From positions 86,793 through 150,792 of the forward strand of contig NZ_WUEY01000016.1 of the NCBI RefSeq assembly GCF_010668395.1: 64,000 nt of DNA, given 5' to 3'. This document shows, one piece after another, positions 1 to 7,567 of this stretch; position 1 is the stretch's first letter, and each line of letters opens with the position of its first letter. This stretch comes from Martinezella lusitana. GTDB lineage: Bacteria > Pseudomonadota > Alphaproteobacteria > Rhizobiales > Rhizobiaceae. The notes beneath the pieces are model-generated. The model was not told the origin of the DNA and did no database searches. It was given only the letters and a program-made list of their open reading frames with translations. The position numbers were made by a program, and so were the translations under genes.

Positions 1-90
1 GGCGTGATTGTCGAAGCGGGACACCCGCGCGATGTGCTGAGCAACCCGCAACACAGCCGGACGCGTTCGTTTCTCGCGCGTGTCCTTTAA
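1..90 (+). CDS. ABC transporter ATP-binding protein, C-terminal end (partial)
   Basis: The window opens inside an open frame that ends in TAA at 88-90 and gives 29 residues. They resemble the extreme C-terminus of polar amino-acid ABC transporter ATPases (GlnQ/HisP type), which typically end with a G-x-I-V-E-x-G segment, then N-P-x-x-x-R-T-R-x-F-L-x-R-V-L. The ATPase motifs lie outside the window, so the substrate cannot be read. The next gene begins 12 bases downstream on the same strand, which suggests one transcription unit and a link to amino-acid uptake or catabolism. Confidence 0.65.
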   Translation, partial: GVIVEAGHPRDVLSNPQHSRTRSFLARVL

Positions 91-101
91 AAGGAAATTC
101 C

Positions 102-1046
102 ATGCGTCATTTCGATGCCGAACAGGTTCATCGCGCCCTTGATTATCCGGGGCTTGTCGCGGCACTGCGGAGTGCTCATGTCCAGGGCGCTTTGCCGCAG
201 ATGCATGTCACTGTGTTAGGCGACGGCGAGCGGGATGAGAACAAGTTCGTTTCGCTACTATCCTGGGCCTCGGGTGATGTTATCGCGGTCAAGTTGGTTG
301 GCGTTTTCCCCGGTAACCCAACACTTTCCCCACCGCAACCTTCTGTGCAGGGGCTGGTTGCGCTATTTGATGGCAAGACCGGCGCACCGCTCGCGACTTG
401 TGATGGCGCGGCGCTCACCTTCCGAAAGACTGCAGCCGATTCAGCGCTGGGTGTCGACCTTTTGGCCCGGGCGGATGCCGAGGTGCTTCTGGTGGTTGGA
501 GCCGGAGGACTGGCGCCGCATGTAATCGAGGCTCATACAAGCGTGCGGCCGTCGGTTCGCAAGGTGCTGATATGGAATCGCAACGTTCCAAAGGCCGAAG
601 CGCTGGCTTTTGAATTGCAGAAGGGAGGCAGGGAGGTCTTGGCTGTTTCGGTTCTCGACGAGGCCGTCGCTGAAGCCGACATCATCTCATGCGTCACCAT
701 GGCGACAGAACCTTTGGTTCGCGGCGCGCTCTTGAAGCCAGGCGCCCATGTCGATCTCATCGGGGCCTATACGCTGGAGATGCGCGAGGCCGATAACGAC
801 GTTGTTGGGCGGGCCGGTAAGCTGTTTGTTGACACGCGCAACAATAGCGAGGGCTCCGGCGATGTGGCGGGACCGCTTGCAGCCGGCATCATCACGCGCG
901 CCGACATCGCGGCCGATCTCTTCGAGCTCTGCAGCGGCCTCACTGAAGGCCGGCGATCACCCGACGAGATCACCGTCTATAAGAATGTCGGCGGCGGTCA
1001 TCTGGATATGTTCGCGGCGAGACATCTACTAGCGACCGGAACTTGA
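102..1046 (+). CDS. Ornithine cyclodeaminase / mu-crystallin family protein
   Basis: A 314-residue protein of the ornithine cyclodeaminase/mu-crystallin family. These NAD(P)-dependent enzymes include ornithine cyclodeaminase, alanine dehydrogenase and ketimine or pyrroline-2-carboxylate reductases. Visible family signs are the VAVKLVGVFPGNP segment near residues 62-74 (substrate-binding Lys region), the R-K-T-A-A-x-S-A segment near residue 108, a Rossmann motif VVGAGG near 130, and DLIGAY near 226. AAGGAA lies 6 bases before the ATG. The preceding amino-acid transporter ATPase gene suggests use of an imported amino acid. The exact substrate cannot be assigned from sequence alone. Confidence 0.85.
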   Translation: MRHFDAEQVHRALDYPGLVAALRSAHVQGALPQMHVTVLGDGERDENKFVSLLSWASGDVIAVKLVGVFPGNPTLSPPQPSVQGLVALFDGKTGAPLATCDGAALTFRKTAADSALGVDLLARADAEVLLVVGAGGLAPHVIEAHTSVRPSVRKVLIWNRNVPKAEALAFELQKGGREVLAVSVLDEAVAEADIISCVTMATEPLVRGALLKPGAHVDLIGAYTLEMREADNDVVGRAGKLFVDTRNNSEGSGDVAGPLAAGIITRADIAADLFELCSGLTEGRRSPDEITVYKNVGGGHLDMFAARHLLATGT

Positions 1047-1219
1047 ACGCTCCGACTCAATGCAAGGTGTTCGTAATTCAGGATGCGGCCTCGTTAGGCC
1101 GAACCATCAGCCTCTTCACCCGCATGATCGGTGTCGACAGCGCCGCCGAGGCACGTCGTTTTTCCGACGAGAATGTTTCCATGCCCTTAAGAAGTCCTAG
1201 CTCGTTTACATGTGGCTGC

Positions 1220-1244
1220 GGAACAAACCTCTTACCTTCGGGTT
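1220..1244 (+). promoter_or_regulatory. EcfG/RpoE2-type promoter for the PRC-barrel gene
   Basis: GGAAC at 1220-1224 is followed after 18 bases by TT at 1243-1244, within GGGTT. This matches the alphaproteobacterial general stress sigma consensus. It lies 33 bases before the ATG at 1277. It also argues that the upstream in-frame extension of that gene back to 1043 is not translated. Confidence 0.75.
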
Positions 1245-1276
1245 ACCTCTGTTCAAGAAACAAGGAGGATCACCAA

Positions 1277-1573
1277 ATGGATCATACAAATCATGTTCGC
1301 CTCGCTGCTACCGAATTGACGCCTGCCATACTTGAAGGCGCGACCATCTACGGCGCAGACGACAACAAGGTCGGAACACTGGACCACATTCACGGTTCTG
1401 GCACAGGCGGCACCGCAGTCATAGATGTAGGCGGCTTCCTCGGAATTGGAGCAAAGCCGGTCAGCATTGCGCTGGCCGATCTGGAGTTTATGCGCGATGA
1501 AGATGGCGCCGTCCATGCTGTCACCAGCTGGACGAAGGATCAGCTTAAGGATATGCCCGAACACAGGGATTAG
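1277..1573 (+). CDS. PRC-barrel domain protein (98 aa)
   Basis: A small cytosolic PRC-barrel protein. The frame is open back to 1043, but AGGAGG lies directly before the ATG at 1277 and a stress-type promoter sits between the two candidate starts, so 1277 is chosen. The 98-residue product starts MDHTNHVRL and ends WTKDQLKDMPEHRD. The barrel core has the typical G-x-x-I-Y-G-x-D-x-x-K-V-G-x-L-D-H segment followed by VIDVGGFLGIG. A close paralogue of the same length lies at 55129-55425 on the other strand. PRC-barrel proteins of this kind are common stress-induced proteins in rhizobia; no enzymatic role is known. Confidence 0.88.
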   Translation: MDHTNHVRLAATELTPAILEGATIYGADDNKVGTLDHIHGSGTGGTAVIDVGGFLGIGAKPVSIALADLEFMRDEDGAVHAVTSWTKDQLKDMPEHRD

Positions 1574-1599
1574 CCGCTCCAAGCAGCGAATATCGGAGT

Positions 1600-1622
1600 C
1601 CGGCCGCCGTGCCGGGCTTTTT
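1600..1622 (+). terminator. Rho-independent terminator after the PRC-barrel gene
   Basis: Stem CCGGC (1600-1604) and GCCGG (1611-1615) with a 6-base loop, followed by GC and a run of five T. It lies 27 bases after the stop codon at 1573. Confidence 0.7.
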
Positions 1623-1930
1623 CGTGTCCGTGCATCCGGCGGATGCTTGGCTTCCCACCAGGGGACACGCAGCTGAGCGCTCTCATGCGGCGGCGGGTGC
1701 GGTTGAGGATAACCGCAGCATCGACTTCATTCGATCACAGCTACAAATGAAATCAATTCCAAGGCCATTTTCACTGTCAGCCCCTAGGCATTTGCGAAAT
1801 GCCCAATATGGGAGATGCACGCGGCGTCGATATGATCTGAACAAAGGAGCCGAGGGCATGTCTTGATTGGGCATCTCACTATTGCGAGACCGGGTGCCGC
1901 AACAGGGCTTTAAAATCTGCTTATGTTAAC

Positions 1931-2275
1931 TTACTGGCAGTTCGACGAAGCTGCGGGATTGGCCGCTTGGTCCTGCTTCATTGCAGTCGTGTTCTTTGAT
2001 GTAGCCGCTCCGTTGCAGTCGCTCGCCTTCCCGCCATCACTGTTGGTGCCGCTACTACTTGTGCCGCCGTTATTGCTACCGGCGCCATTGTTAGTGCCAG
2101 AGCTGCCGGTTGCGCCTGTACCGTTACCAGACCCGGAACCGGAACCAGAATTTGTAGAGGATCCGGTTCCCGCGCTTGAACCGGATCCGCTGCCATTGCT
2201 ACCCGATTGCTGGGCCAGAGCTGAGGTTGCAAGACAGATGGAAAGAGCAGACACCGTCAAGATTTTAATGAACAT
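1931..2275 (-). CDS. Secreted Ser/Gly/Asn-rich low-complexity protein
   Basis: A 114-residue protein. The frame is open upstream, but AAGGAG lies 7 bases before the ATG at 2275 and a stress promoter lies 37 bases upstream, so this start is chosen. Residues 1-20 form a signal peptide (MFIKILTVSALSICLATSAL, then AQQ). The mature part is almost entirely Ser, Gly, Asn, Thr and Ala in short irregular repeats such as GSGSGSG and GTNNGAGSNNGG. The tail holds two Cys in D-C-N-G and S-N-C-Q contexts. No catalytic domain is visible; a disordered periplasmic or envelope protein is the most that can be said. Confidence 0.75.
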   Translation of the reverse strand: MFIKILTVSALSICLATSALAQQSGSNGSGSGSSAGTGSSTNSGSGSGSGNGTGATGSSGTNNGAGSNNGGTSSSGTNSDGGKASDCNGAATSKNTTAMKQDQAANPAASSNCQ

Positions 2276-2311
2276 GGTTTTCTCCTTGGATGTTCTTGTT
2301 GACAACTGTCG

Positions 2312-2336
2312 AACCACCATCGGTCCATTATGTTCC
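2312..2336 (-). promoter_or_regulatory. EcfG/RpoE2-type promoter for the secreted Ser/Gly-rich gene
   Basis: Read on the minus strand: GGAAC, 18 bases, then TT within GGTT. The -10 end lies 37 bases before the ATG at 2275. Confidence 0.75.
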
Positions 2337-2608
2337 GCCATTTTTCTGCAATGTGACATTATTTTAATGACATTCAATGCGGGTTTTCGAATGATTCTTG
2401 TCTTCGACTGGATCTTTGCCTTCAGACCGTATTTTCGCGTGCTGCAGGCGTATCCGGCAACGAGGCGCAGTTTGACTGGGTACATGTCAGCCTCATTTTC
2501 GGGGACATTCCGTACAGTTTTGATTCTGCAGCAATGGCCGTTAAGAAGCACGCTTCAACCGCTACAGCCTGTGTCAACCGGCGGGGAATGTCGATCCCTT
2601 ATAGGCGT

Positions 2609-2637
2609 CCAATCGTCACCTCCTTATAGACGATTGG
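2609..2637. repeat. 9-bp perfect inverted repeat between two genes
   Basis: CCAATCGTC at 2609-2617 pairs with GACGATTGG at 2629-2637 around an 11-base loop. It lies beyond the 3' end of the minus-strand antiporter gene (stop at 2698). No T-run follows on the minus strand, so it is a weak terminator candidate; a protein-binding site is also possible. Confidence 0.4.
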
Positions 2638-2697
2638 TGCTGTTCCTTACGCAGCGCATCGGTAGAGCGATCTGGTTCTACTCATGCCCATGCGGCG

Positions 2698-4026
2698 TCA
2701 GTCGCCACCAGGATTAGGTAGAGTAATTCTGCCGTCCTCCTTCATGCCGGTCGATCGCTTTGAGAGTACAGGCTTCCTCATTGGTGTGGGGCTGTCGACA
2801 CCTCTTTGCCGATCGATCCATCGCATGACCGGGGTGACGGCAATACCGTGAATTGCGATGGAGATCAGAATAATGATCAGCACGGTTGCCCAGACGGTTT
2901 CGCTGCCCGGAAAGTTGGCCTTTCCGGTCGCATAGGCGAGATAATAGATCGAACCCAGACCGCGAATGCCGAAGATGGCGATGATCGCTTTTTCCGCGGA
3001 CGGTTGCGGTGTTCCCATCAGGCTGAACCACGCGGATGCGGGCCGGATGATCGCCAGGGTCAGGACGGCAACGACAATGACCCGCCAATCCACACGGGAA
3101 AGTAGCGATCCTTCGGCGACCACCGACCCGAAACAGACAAGTACCACCATCATCAGCAGTCGCTCGATCTGTTCACCGAAGTCATGGAGCTCCCCGTGGA
3201 ATGCGTTTCGCCGCTCGACGCCGCGCAGCGTGAGCGCGGCGACGAAAACCGCAACGAAGCCATAGCCATGCACAAGCTCGGTCGCACCATAGGCAATACA
3301 CGTAAATCCAAGGGCGAGAAAGCCGTCGCCGGTCTTTGCCAGGCTCGTGCTTCTCGGCACGCGGAAGGTGAGGTATCCGAGGATCTGGCCCGCGAGCCAT
3401 CCCATACCGAGGCCGGCAACGAGGCGCCATACGACGTCGAGAGATAACCAATGGCCGAGCCAGGATGGGTCTCCTGGATGAAGGGCCATCGCGATCGAGG
3501 CCAGCACAAAGGGAAAGCTCAAACCGTCGTTAAGCCCGGCTTCCGAAGTCAGGGCAAAGCGGATCTCGTCCTCCTCGCCCGTCTGCGGTGGGCCGACCTG
3601 CACATCGCCGGCCAGGACAGGATCCGTCGGTGCCAGCGATGCGCCAAGCAAAAGCGCGGAGGCAGGTGCCAAGCCGAGCACGCCCCATCCGGCAAGTGCA
3701 ATTGCGGCAATCGATAGAGGCATGGCGATCCCTAGAAGACGCCAGGTGGCGGCCCAGCGGTTCCAGCCGACCGGCCGGTCGATCTTCAGGCCCGCGCCCA
3801 TCAAGGCAACGATGACAACGGATTCCGTGAAATGCTCGGTCAAGGCGCGGTTCTGAAGGGGATTGATCTGCAGCAGCGGCGGGAAGGGAGACCAAGCCAG
3901 CAGCATTCCAAAAGCAATACAGCAAATCGGTAAGGAGAGCGGCAATCGGCGAAGCGCCATCGGAAGCCAGGAGGTGAGCAGGATGACGACGCCGAAAATC
4001 ACCAGCGTAATGACATAGATGTTCAT
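2698..4026 (-). CDS. Cation/proton antiporter, CPA1/NhaP type
   Basis: A 442-residue inner-membrane protein with about a dozen hydrophobic segments, assigned to the Na+/H+ (CPA1) antiporter family. Family signs are LGASLAPTDPVLAGDVQVG near residues 127-145, SEAGLNDGLSFPFV near 160-173, and FGIRGLGSIYY near 352-362. It should exchange Na+ or K+ for protons. The C-terminal 35 residues are hydrophilic. Its ATG overlaps the stop of the preceding small gene by ATGA, so it is translationally coupled as the last gene of a three-gene operon transcribed from the promoter at 4631-4655. Role in ion and pH homeostasis under stress is inferred from the promoter type. Confidence 0.9.
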   Translation of the reverse strand: MNIYVITLVIFGVVILLTSWLPMALRRLPLSLPICCIAFGMLLAWSPFPPLLQINPLQNRALTEHFTESVVIVALMGAGLKIDRPVGWNRWAATWRLLGIAMPLSIAAIALAGWGVLGLAPASALLLGASLAPTDPVLAGDVQVGPPQTGEEDEIRFALTSEAGLNDGLSFPFVLASIAMALHPGDPSWLGHWLSLDVVWRLVAGLGMGWLAGQILGYLTFRVPRSTSLAKTGDGFLALGFTCIAYGATELVHGYGFVAVFVAALTLRGVERRNAFHGELHDFGEQIERLLMMVVLVCFGSVVAEGSLLSRVDWRVIVVAVLTLAIIRPASAWFSLMGTPQPSAEKAIIAIFGIRGLGSIYYLAYATGKANFPGSETVWATVLIIILISIAIHGIAVTPVMRWIDRQRGVDSPTPMRKPVLSKRSTGMKEDGRITLPNPGGD

Positions 4027-4196
4027 TGTGGCTTCGCTCCCAGCGTATCAATCCAGCTGATGACGGACTTGAAGGGAACGGCCGTCACGACCGCGCTGTC
4101 CTGGTCCGGCAGCTCGACGACCTCGACATCTTTGTAGAAATTATTTCCGTCGCGCAGCTGAAAGAAATAGCGCCGTATCCTTCTGTCGCCATTCAT
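4023..4196 (-). CDS. DUF6894-like small protein (57 aa)
   Basis: A 57-residue reading frame between the iron-permease-like gene and the antiporter gene. Its ATG (4196-4194) overlaps the upstream stop as TAATG, and its TGA overlaps the antiporter start as ATGA, so all three are coupled. The product has R-R-Y-F-F-Q-L-R-D-G near residues 8-17 and ELPD near 28-31, the signature of the small DUF6894 proteins common in rhizobia (R-Y-F-F-H-x-R-D-G ... E-L-P-D). The C-terminus differs from the usual family. Function is unknown. The double overlap is strong evidence that it is a real gene. Confidence 0.75.
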   Translation of the reverse strand: MNGDRRIRRYFFQLRDGNNFYKDVEVVELPDQDSAVVTAVPFKSVISWIDTLGAKPQ

Positions 4197-4588
4197 TAAG
4201 CTGCCGTACTGGATTTCTCTTCAGCGATTTCCTCGACACATTCCGCCTTTTCGGCCAGTGTCCTGCTCATCTCGCGCAGCTGCTGTTCATCGAGCTTTTC
4301 GATGCCGACGAATTTGTTCTGCGCCTGGGAGGACAGGATAAGCTCGTCGAGCTTTGCCTGCAGCGCTTTGCCGTCGCGGTTTTGCGAGTTCTGAAGCACA
4401 AATACCATGAGGAAAGTGATGATCGTCGTGCTGGTGTTGATCACCAGCTGCCAGGTTTCCGAATACCCGAAGAAAGGTCCTGATACCGCCCAGACAAGGA
4501 CGAGCGCCACGGCCAGAACGAAGGTTGCCGGCTTGCCGGACAGATTGGCGATCGTTGTGGCGAAGGTGGAAAAGAAATTCGATTTCAA
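4196..4588 (-). CDS. Low-affinity iron permease family protein
   Basis: A 130-residue membrane protein of the low-affinity iron permease family (PF04120 type). Two hydrophobic segments flank GPFFGYSETWQLVINTSTT, and the pattern VFVLQNSQNRDGKALQAKLDE is characteristic. The C-terminus is charged and probably cytosolic. The frame is open back to 4969, but a TTG at 4588 with GGAG about 9 bases upstream and a stress promoter only 43 bases further upstream fits the family's usual N-terminus (FATTIANLSGKPA), so the longer start is not used. It is first in the operon with the DUF6894-like and antiporter genes. Bacterial members are rarely shown to move iron, so the transport role is uncertain. Confidence 0.75.
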   Translation of the reverse strand: MKSNFFSTFATTIANLSGKPATFVLAVALVLVWAVSGPFFGYSETWQLVINTSTTIITFLMVFVLQNSQNRDGKALQAKLDELILSSQAQNKFVGIEKLDEQQLREMSRTLAEKAECVEEIAEEKSSTAA

Positions 4589-4630
4589 AGTGGTAATCTC
4601 CGGGCACAAAGCATCTTGCTGTAAGCTGCA

Positions 4631-4655
4631 AACGTCTTGAGTGATACGAAGTTCC
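4631..4655 (-). promoter_or_regulatory. EcfG/RpoE2-type promoter for the permease-DUF6894-antiporter operon
   Basis: Minus strand GGAAC, 18 bases ending in CG, then TT (CGTT at the -10). It lies 43 bases before the TTG start at 4588 and inside what would otherwise be the N-terminal extension of that frame. Confidence 0.8.
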
Positions 4656-5301
4656 TCAATGACTGAAAGAGATAGCAACGCCCACGTCGACAGCGCAGCG
4701 ATCGGCGGTCGGATCGGTTGCGTCCGCATAATTGCGAAAATCGGAACAAACGGCATGCCGGCCGATTCCTGTGCAAATGAGAAGAAATGGACAACGAACC
4801 GCGCACCTTCATTCTGTCTGAAGAACGCCTCGAAGCTTGCCATTTCTCGATAGAAAATGGATCTTTTAGAGCTTGCCAGGAACGCCGTGAAAGCCAGCCG
4901 AACCGAGGGCGAGATCCTTGTTCCTGCCGGCCAACTCTTTGCGGATGAATTCACGTCGGTATTTGACATTCCGAGCGTGCATTAGCCCAGCGCTTGAGGG
5001 ACTTGGGCGGAGAACGTAATACCATATTCGGTGCTCCACTCAGTTGCGAAACATGGCGACCACCCTCCGTTAACAAAGTCCTCCCGCTTATATTAAGATC
5101 GCCTTGAATAACAGCATCGTCAGTTCATGCGTATCGCGATCGTTCTTTGCCAGAGCGGCATACTCACCCTTGATCGTCTTGACCAAAATTTGCGGTCCGG
5201 AACAGCGACATAGATTTCCTCTCAATATGCAGCCGGGGATCCCGAATTGATGTTTGTCACGCCTCTTGCCGGATCGCACGATGATCCCAGATATCTAGAC
5301 C
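4656..5301. other. Intergenic stretch, nothing recognised
   Basis: No convincing gene. An in-frame extension of the iron-permease-like gene covers 4589-4969, but it lacks similarity to the family and contains the promoter. A GGAAC at 5198-5202 lacks TT at the right spacing. Confidence 0.4.
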
Positions 5302-5481
5302 ATGGGAGAAGATAGAGTACCAAGCGCTGGAAGGCCTCGCGAGAAGAGTTCGCAGGCTGATCGCAAGCGTCGTTTCGAGCAAACCCACAATGCCGCGATG
5401 ACATCGATACGAACAGAAGCTGAAGAACGCCGGAAAAAGACGGAGCGCTTGCGTAGACTGCGACTGGAAGATGACAAATAA
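5302..5481 (+). CDS. Small charged helical protein (59 aa), conserved-looking
   Basis: A 59-residue frame from ATG at 5302 to TAA at 5479-5481. The product is very polar: after MGEDRVPSAGRPREKSSQAD it continues as an Arg/Lys/Glu-rich helix with EAEERRKKTERLRRLRLE at residues 39-56. It resembles short rhizobial proteins of unknown function that share the N-A-A-x-x-S-I-x-x-E-A-E-E-R-R-K-K-T-x-x-L-R pattern (recalled family resemblance, not checked). A hairpin with a T-run follows 30 bases after the stop, which supports a real transcript. No clear Shine-Dalgarno sequence or stress promoter was found upstream. Confidence 0.55.
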   Translation: MGEDRVPSAGRPREKSSQADRKRRFEQTHNAAMTSIRTEAEERRKKTERLRRLRLEDDK

Positions 5482-5511
5482 ATTGTAATTCGGGGCGCAG
5501 AGCATAAAGGA

Positions 5512-5533
5512 AAGCCGGTGGTGCCGGGCTTTT
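5512..5533 (+). terminator. Rho-independent terminator after the 59-aa gene
   Basis: AAGCCGG and CCGGGCTT flank a short TGGTG loop with one bulged base, followed by TTTT at 5530-5533. Confidence 0.55.
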
Positions 5534-5599
5534 GATCTCTTGGAAGCGCTGCATAATCAATCGCGACGTAATCCCTGGCTTTGGCTAAAGCAGCTCTGA

Positions 5600-5845
5600 G
5601 TTTGCGACTGCGAACGCTGGTCGCCGACGGTGACTTTGGTCTTTCTGATCGTCTCGGCCCGATCGGTCGCGGTCTTCCTTATGCTGATCTCTTCGACAAT
5701 CCGCGCATCCTTTGACACCACGGCCTTCACATGATGTTCTTCTTCAGCGGAGATGGTCCGATCCTGGAGGCCTGATCAGCGTCGCTAAGGGGCCGATTAA
5801 CGGGGCGACGCTCGATGATCAGGCTCTCGTCGCGCAACGAGACAT
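5600..5845 (-). pseudogene. Remnant of a YsnF/AvaK (DUF2382) stress protein
   Basis: Minus-strand translation gives VSLRDESLIIERRPVNRP near 5843-5790, then in another frame a segment with EEHHVKAVVSKDARIVEE and KTATDRAETIRKT near 5750-5640. These are the conserved pieces of the C-terminal DUF2382 domain (L-R-E-E-x-x-I-E-R-R-P-V and D-A-R-V-V-E-E-I-x-x-x-K-x-A-T-D-R). The two parts are separated by a frameshift near 5760-5790, and no N-terminal part is seen. DUF2382 proteins are typical general-stress proteins, which fits the surrounding genes. Confidence 0.6.
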
Positions 5846-6091
5846 CTTACCTTATTGGGGCTTCGACGGTACAGCCTTGACGCTCAGCGACGCAAGAAGG
5901 GTGTCCGAGGAGGGCGCTGAAGCGCGTAAAACGGTGATAGCATCCGTCGGCCATGCCTTGCTGTCCGTGGGCAACGATCTGGCAGCGGACGACTTGCTTT
6001 TGGCCGAAGACGTCGCGGCTCGCGCGCTTGGTTTGATCACAACATTCCATTGCCGACATCAGAAGTTCCCCGTCGGGCCGACGCCGCACCG

Positions 6092-6480
6092 ATGAAGGTG
6101 TTCATCTGCGGCGCGCTTACGAGAGGTTTTCCGATATTCCAAAAGGGACTGATCGACTCGCGCGCTGTCTAGGCGATGTAGAGGCGGTGACACCATATCT
6201 CCTTCATATAGCCGATTCCTTTTACGACCCGACAATGCTCGACCTGCCGGGCGAAGGTCTGGTGGTCGGCGCCGAACTGTTCGAGATCGAGGCGTACCGG
6301 CTGACAGTGCTGGATAGACTTGAACACCTGGGGAGCGATGGAAGCATCTCATTCGATGCTGGCGGGGGCACGATGACCGCTATTGTTTGCATGAAGTTGG
6401 AGATGTGGCTCGACCCGTTTCAGTTAGGGTTCCTCTCGGATTATCACGACAGGAAGTTCATTCCATCGTGGAAGAGATAG
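6092..6480 (+). pseudogene. Gamma-glutamylcyclotransferase-like (AIG2/GGCT) gene, frameshifted
   Basis: ATG at 6092 gives MKVFICGALTRGFPIF, the family N-terminus (Y-G-T-L-x-R-G-F-P). It meets a stop at 6170-6172, but another frame continues as RCLGDVEAVTPYLL, then the family segment LDLPGEGLVVGAELFEIEAY and LTVLDRLEHLG. A one-base change near 6150-6165 therefore broke the gene, and a second shift near 6400 seems likely because ARPVSVRVPLGLSRQ appears in a third frame. Intact relatives act on gamma-glutamyl amines or peptides. Confidence 0.6.
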
Positions 6481-6502
6481 ACGTACGGTCACGCACGACA
6501 TC

Positions 6503-6768
6503 TCTGCGACTGACGATCCTGGTCGCCGAGGACGATCATGTACTCGCACTGGAAACGGCTCATGCCCTTGCACGGTCGGGAGTGAGAGTGGTCGTCTCTG
6601 TCCAGACCGGCGAGGCTCCTGTGACGCTAGTGGACGATTAGCTGGATGCGGCGAGCACCGATATCAATACAGGTGAAGGCATTAACCTCACGTTCGTTGC
6701 TGAATTGAAGCGGGGGCCATTCCCTTCGTGATCCTCACCGGCTATGGCGACCAGGTTATTCCCAGAGA
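6503..6768 (+). pseudogene. Response regulator receiver domain remnant
   Basis: The frame gives LRLTILVAEDDHVLALET, the start of a receiver domain with its acidic pair, runs to an in-frame TAG at 6639-6641, continues as LDAASTDINTGEG (phospho-acceptor Asp region), and after a one-base shift near 6713 as IPFVILTGYGDQVIP (beta-4 with conserved Thr). One stop and one shift make a product impossible. It may once have been the C-terminal partner of the broken gene just upstream. Confidence 0.6.
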
Positions 6769-7567
6769 ATAGGCGGATGGGCCACGCTTCCACACGCCGG
6801 CTGGTCTTGAGGCCGTGCTGGCAGGACTTTGGTTGCAGCTCGAGAGAAGCATCAAGCAGGGCGATGATCTCAGGGCGTGAACTCTCCTCCGTTTGTGGCT
6901 TAGCGAGACAGGTTAAAGGCTTGTGACCGCTAAAAACCGTTCCCCAATGTCGCGGTGAGCGCGGGCCGCCATGGTAGGGGTCATTTTCGAGAAGCGACCT
7001 TCTCTTCGGCTGCAGCGCGAAAGAAGTGCTCTGCATGCTGGAAGTCGTTTTTGGCGCAAATGCGGTCGCCAGCCGAGATCATGAGCTCGGCGAACCGGGG
7101 GTGCTGTTAATATCGTTCGAGCAGGCGTTGCTTCGATGGCAGGTCACTCTTAACCTGCGGGGGAAGGTCGGTTATTCATGAAATTTCGAACCCAAGAGTT
7201 CGCTCCTGATGTGAGTGCCTGCTTAACAATCTGCTTAGCAACCAAAGAGTGATTTTATTTACGAATAGATCCTAAGATTGCATTAAAAGGAGGCCGGCGC
7301 ACCGGCGGTGAACGGGCGAGTGTCGGCATCGGGAGGGAGCGGTATCCTGGGTTCACTTTCAAAGAGTCCGACGCAGGAGCAACGCTCAACCGCGGCTATT
7401 GAAATCGCTGATATTGGAATGACGAGCCTATCGGCGATTGGTCGATGGTCGTCCGCTACATCAACAGGCCGCATGCCTATTTCTACTTTTTATCTGCAGT
7501 AACACGGTGGCTGCATCACGTTTCAATCAGGATGCCTTGCTCGAGCCCGGGCCGCTCCCGCCAGCTC
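6769..7567. other. Intergenic stretch, nothing recognised
   Basis: About 800 bases between the receiver remnant and the end of treY. Short frames exist on both strands but none shows a domain, a ribosome binding site or a stress promoter. Confidence 0.4.

Noticed and set aside
1931..2717. Pro/Leu-rich plus-strand frame over the secreted Ser/Gly gene
   Set aside because: It is the antisense reading of a low-complexity coding region, without a ribosome binding site.
4589..4969. N-terminal extension of the iron-permease-like protein
   Set aside because: It lacks family similarity, contains the stress promoter, and a TTG with ribosome binding site fits the family start.
5198..5202. GGAAC upstream of the 59-aa gene
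   Set aside because: The bases 17-20 positions downstream are T, C, T, C, so the TT is missing.
5712..6095. 127-codon plus-strand frame
   Set aside because: It is antisense to the DUF2382 remnant and has no ribosome binding site.
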